Assembly (NCBI GenBank): GCA_033584155.1
Contig: CP138355.1
Span: forward strand, 3,171,826 to 3,235,825
DNA: 64,000 nt
Direction: 5' to 3'
Origin: Candidatus Electrothrix scaldis
GTDB taxonomy: Bacteria; Desulfobacterota; Desulfobulbia; Desulfobulbales; Desulfobulbaceae
This document shows, piece by piece, positions 61,088 through 64,000 of the stretch. Made by a program: the position numbers and the translations under genes. Within the stretch, counting starts at the first letter, position 1, and every line of letters begins with the position of its first letter. Below the pieces are notes generated by a model. It ran no database searches, was not told where the DNA came from, and was given only the letters and a program-made list of their open reading frames with translations.

Positions 61088-62638
61088 TTAACCAGTTATG
61101 GTTTCCACTTCAAACCCTGTTACTGTACGCTGTTCACGGCTGAATTCCACGCCAATCATATGAATCGGCAGACCTTGCCCACGATATTTATCAGCATAGC
61201 CGCGTTCCTTAATTTGTTGTAAAGCGCGGCCTTTGGGTTCCAACTCGATGACCTTGAATTCAAAAAGATAAACTTGTTGATTGAAACGCACCGCCATATC
61301 CAGACGGCCTTTATTGCTGCTTTCTTCAGGAACAATATCCAGTCCTAATGAGGCAAAATAGGCGTAGAAAACGCTGGCGTAATACCCTTCATAGTGGGCG
61401 ATGGGATTCTTACGGTACCAATCGTTGGGTATGCTGTTAAAAAACGAGGTAATAAGACTTTGCATCTGCTTAAAATCATTCTTCTGGAGCAACCGATAGA
61501 GTGATTTACGCTGCTGTACCACTGCGCTCCGGTTGGCTGTCCAGGCGTCAAGCAAAACCGCATTGAGGCTTTGAAAAACCTCAATATTCGGATAGCGCAA
61601 GCGATAAAAATAATTACCACCGATGAGTTCCTCCTGCTCAATGGTCAGGTACCCGCTTTGAAACAACAAGGCTTCGGTGCTGATATACTCCGTATCAAAG
61701 GCTGACAGCAACGACGCATCGGTTTCCAGGTGATTCAAACTTGGCAGCCAGACTTGCCGTTTTGTGAGCAAATCCACCAGAAAAGTGGGAGTAGCGGTTT
61801 CGAACCACCAAGGACGAAATTGACGCTCCTGGAATAACAAGAGTACATCAAAAGGATTATAGACCCCTTCTCCTGTCCAGTTATACCCGTTATACCAATG
61901 CCGAATTTGTTCCCGATCAAGCCCCTTTGTTTCTGGCGCGAATACGGTCTCCAAATCGGCCTCTGTATAACCACAAATTGCTGAGTATTCGTGAGAAATA
62001 GTAATATCCCGTAAATTGTTCAATCCTGAAAAAAGGCTCACTTTGCTGAATTTACTCACTCCGGTAAGCAAGGCGAAGCGGATATCTGCGTCAGCGCTTT
62101 TAATAACCGAATAGAGATTTCTCAGGCCATCGCGGATTTCAGTTGCCTGCTGCGGATGGGTCAGGTTATCCAGAATAGGTTTATCATATTCATCCACCAA
62201 TACGACCGCCTGCTCGCCAAAGCGAAGGTGAGCCTCGTGAATGAGCCCATGAAAACGCCCGGAAATACTCTTGTGCGGACTTTTTACGCCCAGGCGATTC
62301 TCATTGTCGGTAAGGATTTCACGGATTTTTTCATCCAACTCTGCACGGCTTGCCAACACGCCGTCGCCGAAGCTGATGCGAATCACCGGGTGACAACGCT
62401 GCCAATCCCATTTGTCGTGAATGAAAAGTCCCTGAAAAAGATCTTCCTGCCCACTGAACAGGGCGTCCAGGGTGTCCACAAACAGGGATTTGCCAAAGCG
62501 ACGCGGGCGGGACAAAAAATAATATTTCCCCTGCTCAATCAGGCGCTGAGCAAAACCAGTTTTATCCACGTAGTAGGCATTGCGTTCACGAATTTCCCGG
62601 AAACTTTGTATACCGATGGGCAAAAGGCGACGTGGCAT
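61088..62638 (-). CDS. DUF1703 protein: AAA-ATPase plus PD-(D/E)XK nuclease domain
   Basis: A 516-aa protein. The N-terminal PF09820-type ATPase has Walker A RPRRFGKSLFVDTL near residue 42 and Walker B VVLVDEYDKPILDNL near 144. The C-terminal DUF1703 domain is a PD-(D/E)XK nuclease fold: GRLDMAVRF near 440 and YLFEFKVIE (E-x-K) near 453, then QQIKERGYADKY. Such genes occur in multi-copy families in many anaerobes, with unproven function. A nearly identical tandem copy begins 39 bp upstream on the same strand (62678). Confidence 0.88.
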   Translation of the reverse strand: MPRRLLPIGIQSFREIRERNAYYVDKTGFAQRLIEQGKYYFLSRPRRFGKSLFVDTLDALFSGQEDLFQGLFIHDKWDWQRCHPVIRISFGDGVLASRAELDEKIREILTDNENRLGVKSPHKSISGRFHGLIHEAHLRFGEQAVVLVDEYDKPILDNLTHPQQATEIRDGLRNLYSVIKSADADIRFALLTGVSKFSKVSLFSGLNNLRDITISHEYSAICGYTEADLETVFAPETKGLDREQIRHWYNGYNWTGEGVYNPFDVLLLFQERQFRPWWFETATPTFLVDLLTKRQVWLPSLNHLETDASLLSAFDTEYISTEALLFQSGYLTIEQEELIGGNYFYRLRYPNIEVFQSLNAVLLDAWTANRSAVVQQRKSLYRLLQKNDFKQMQSLITSFFNSIPNDWYRKNPIAHYEGYYASVFYAYFASLGLDIVPEESSNKGRLDMAVRFNQQVYLFEFKVIELEPKGRALQQIKERGYADKYRGQGLPIHMIGVEFSREQRTVTGFEVETITG

Positions 62639-62677
62639 AATATCTTAATCGTGTTATCAAGTTGTTAAGCAGAATTA

Positions 62678-64000
62678 TTAAGCAGTTATGGTTTCCACTT
62701 CAAATCCTGTTACTGTACGCTGTTCACGGCTGAATTCCACGCCAATCATATAAATCGGCTGACCTTGTCCACGATATTTATCAGCATAGCCGCGTTCCTT
62801 AATTTGTTGTAAAGCGCCGCCTTCGGGTTCCAACTCGATGACCTTGAATTCAAAAAGATAAACTTGTTGATTGAAACGCACCGCCATATCCAACCGGCCT
62901 TTATTGCTGCTTTCTTCAGGAACAATATCCAGTCCTAAAGAGGCAAAATAGGCGTAGAAAACGCTGGCGTAATACCCTTCATAACGGGCGATAGGGTTCT
63001 TACGGTACCAGTCATTGGGTATGCTGTCAAAGAAAGCTGTCATCAGGTGGCGCATGGCGTCAAAATCATTGGCCTGAAGTACTTGCCCCAATCGCCGCTT
63101 ATTGTCCAGCGGCGACGTCTGCGACGGGGTCCAGGATTTCAACAGTTGCGTGTTCAGACTCTGATACACCTCGTTATTTGGATAACGCAGCCGATACCAG
63201 TATTCGCCAAAACTTTGTTCTTCCCGCTCAATGGTCAAGTACCCGCTTTGAAACAGCAAAGCCTCAATACTGATGTGGTCCGTATCAAAGGCTGACAGTA
63301 ACGAAGCATCGGTTTCCAGGTGATTCAAACTTGGCAGCCAGACTTGCCGTTTTGTGAGCAAATCCACCAGAAAAGTAGGAGTGGCTGTCTCAAACCACCA
63401 CGGACGAAACTGGCGCTTTTGAAACAGCAGCAGCACATCAAAGGGATTATAAACCCCTTCTCCTGTCCAGTTATAGCCGTTATACCAGTGCCTGATTTGT
63501 TCCCGGTCCAGACCGTCCAGTTCTGGGGCAAACACCTCGTCCAAGTCTTGCTCAGTATACCCGCAGATCGCTGAGTATTGCGGGTCAATGGTTATATCGT
63601 TCAAATTATTCAGACCGGAAAACAGACTCACTTTGCTGAATTTACTCACTCCGGTGAGCAAGGCGAAGCGGATGTCTGCGTCAGCGCTTTTGATAACCGA
63701 ATAGAGATTTCTCAGGCCATCACGGAGTTCAGTTGCCTGCACCGGATGTGTCAGGTTGTCCAGAATCGGTTTATCGTACTCATCCACCAACACAACGGCC
63801 TGTTCACCGAAACGGAGATGAGCCTCGTGAATTAAACCACGAAAACGCCCGGAAATACTCTTATGCGGACTTTTTACGCCCAGACGCTTTTCATTGTCAG
63901 TGAGGAGTTCATGAATTTTTTCATCCAACTCGCTGCGGCTTGCCAACACACCGTCGCCGAAGCTGATGCGAATTATAGGGTGGCAACGTTGCCAATCCCA
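62678..64000 (-). CDS. DUF1703 AAA-ATPase/PD-(D/E)XK protein, second copy (partial)
   Basis: The frame is open through the right window edge: the last bases still read WDWQRCHPIIRISFGDG, matching residues about 78-94 of the copy at 61088. The Walker A part lies outside the window; LVDEYDKPILDNL and the nuclease motifs GRLDMAVRF and YLFEFKVIELEPEG are present. An ATG at 63949 exists but lies inside the ATPase domain and is not the start. Most of the gene is close to identical to the downstream copy, with one divergent segment. Confidence 0.88.
   Translation of the reverse strand, partial: WDWQRCHPIIRISFGDGVLASRSELDEKIHELLTDNEKRLGVKSPHKSISGRFRGLIHEAHLRFGEQAVVLVDEYDKPILDNLTHPVQATELRDGLRNLYSVIKSADADIRFALLTGVSKFSKVSLFSGLNNLNDITIDPQYSAICGYTEQDLDEVFAPELDGLDREQIRHWYNGYNWTGEGVYNPFDVLLLFQKRQFRPWWFETATPTFLVDLLTKRQVWLPSLNHLETDASLLSAFDTDHISIEALLFQSGYLTIEREEQSFGEYWYRLRYPNNEVYQSLNTQLLKSWTPSQTSPLDNKRRLGQVLQANDFDAMRHLMTAFFDSIPNDWYRKNPIARYEGYYASVFYAYFASLGLDIVPEESSNKGRLDMAVRFNQQVYLFEFKVIELEPEGGALQQIKERGYADKYRGQGQPIYMIGVEFSREQRTVTGFEVETITA

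Overview
The window looks like a chromosomal stretch of a Gram-negative, anaerobe-type bacterium. A sulfate-reducer-like Desulfobacterota (possibly Desulfobulbales) is my best guess, but this rests only on gene style (radical-SAM enzymes, receiver/HD-GYP signalling, an F420-hydrogenase-beta-like protein beside a pyruvyl transferase, DUF1703 ATPases). There is no rRNA, tRNA, CRISPR array or phage module that I can see. Base composition is patchy: parts of the polysaccharide cluster (about 5.8-9.3 kb) and the surface-protein gene at 24.1-26.1 kb are clearly AT-richer than the 20-23 kb and 33-57 kb regions.

Region 1 (1-16.4 kb) is an extracellular polysaccharide cluster. Plus-strand genes encode an AsnB-type amidotransferase, the initiating polyprenyl-phosphate sugar transferase, a glycosyltransferase and a sulfotransferase. 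A long minus-strand operon (16415 down to 5811) encodes a clan GH-A glycosidase, Wzy-type polymerase, Wzx-type flippase, an FrhB-like iron-sulfur protein, a pyruvyl transferase, two glycosyltransferases and a second sulfotransferase. Together they predict a Wzx/Wzy-made polymer carrying acidic groups (sulfate, perhaps pyruvate ketals).

Region 2 (16.5-24.1 kb) is a mixed accessory and housekeeping stretch: a small secreted protein, an STN-domain protein with perfect 93-bp coding repeats, a decayed nitrate/taurine-type ABC transporter whose ATPase gene is cut by a 224-bp MITE-like element with a 9-bp target duplication, an IS200/IS605-like remnant, an M18 aminopeptidase, an unusual AdoMet-decarboxylase-like protein, two secreted proteins and an IS30 remnant.

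Region 3 (24.1-35 kb) holds two large secreted SLH-type surface proteins (one with PKD-like repeats, calcium-binding repeats and a DUF1566 domain), a duplicated 250-aa membrane-protein gene with a YefM-YoeB toxin-antitoxin pair between the copies and REP-like palindromes after each copy, and a pair of acetyltransferase-fold proteins. Region 4 (35-51.8 kb) is mostly housekeeping and signalling: MBL hydrolase, B12-binding radical SAM enzyme (apparently starting at ATT), methyltransferase, KamA-type radical SAM enzyme, UvrD-like helicase, histidine kinase plus HD-GYP regulator, shikimate kinase, a putative tRNA-queuosine mannosyltransferase, a receiver/PPDK-N fusion, a broken small gene and trpA.

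Region 5 (51.8-61 kb, minus strand) is a second polysaccharide operon: AsnB, EpsG-type polymerase, glycosyltransferase, nucleotidyltransferase-fold protein, two YdcF/DUF218 proteins and a DUF4838 glycosidase-like protein. Region 6 (61-64 kb) is a tandem pair of near-identical DUF1703 AAA-ATPase/PD-(D/E)XK genes, the second running off the window. The most notable items are the precisely datable MITE insertion, the ATT start, the receiver/PPDK-N fusion, the recently expanded coding repeats and the REP-associated gene duplication.
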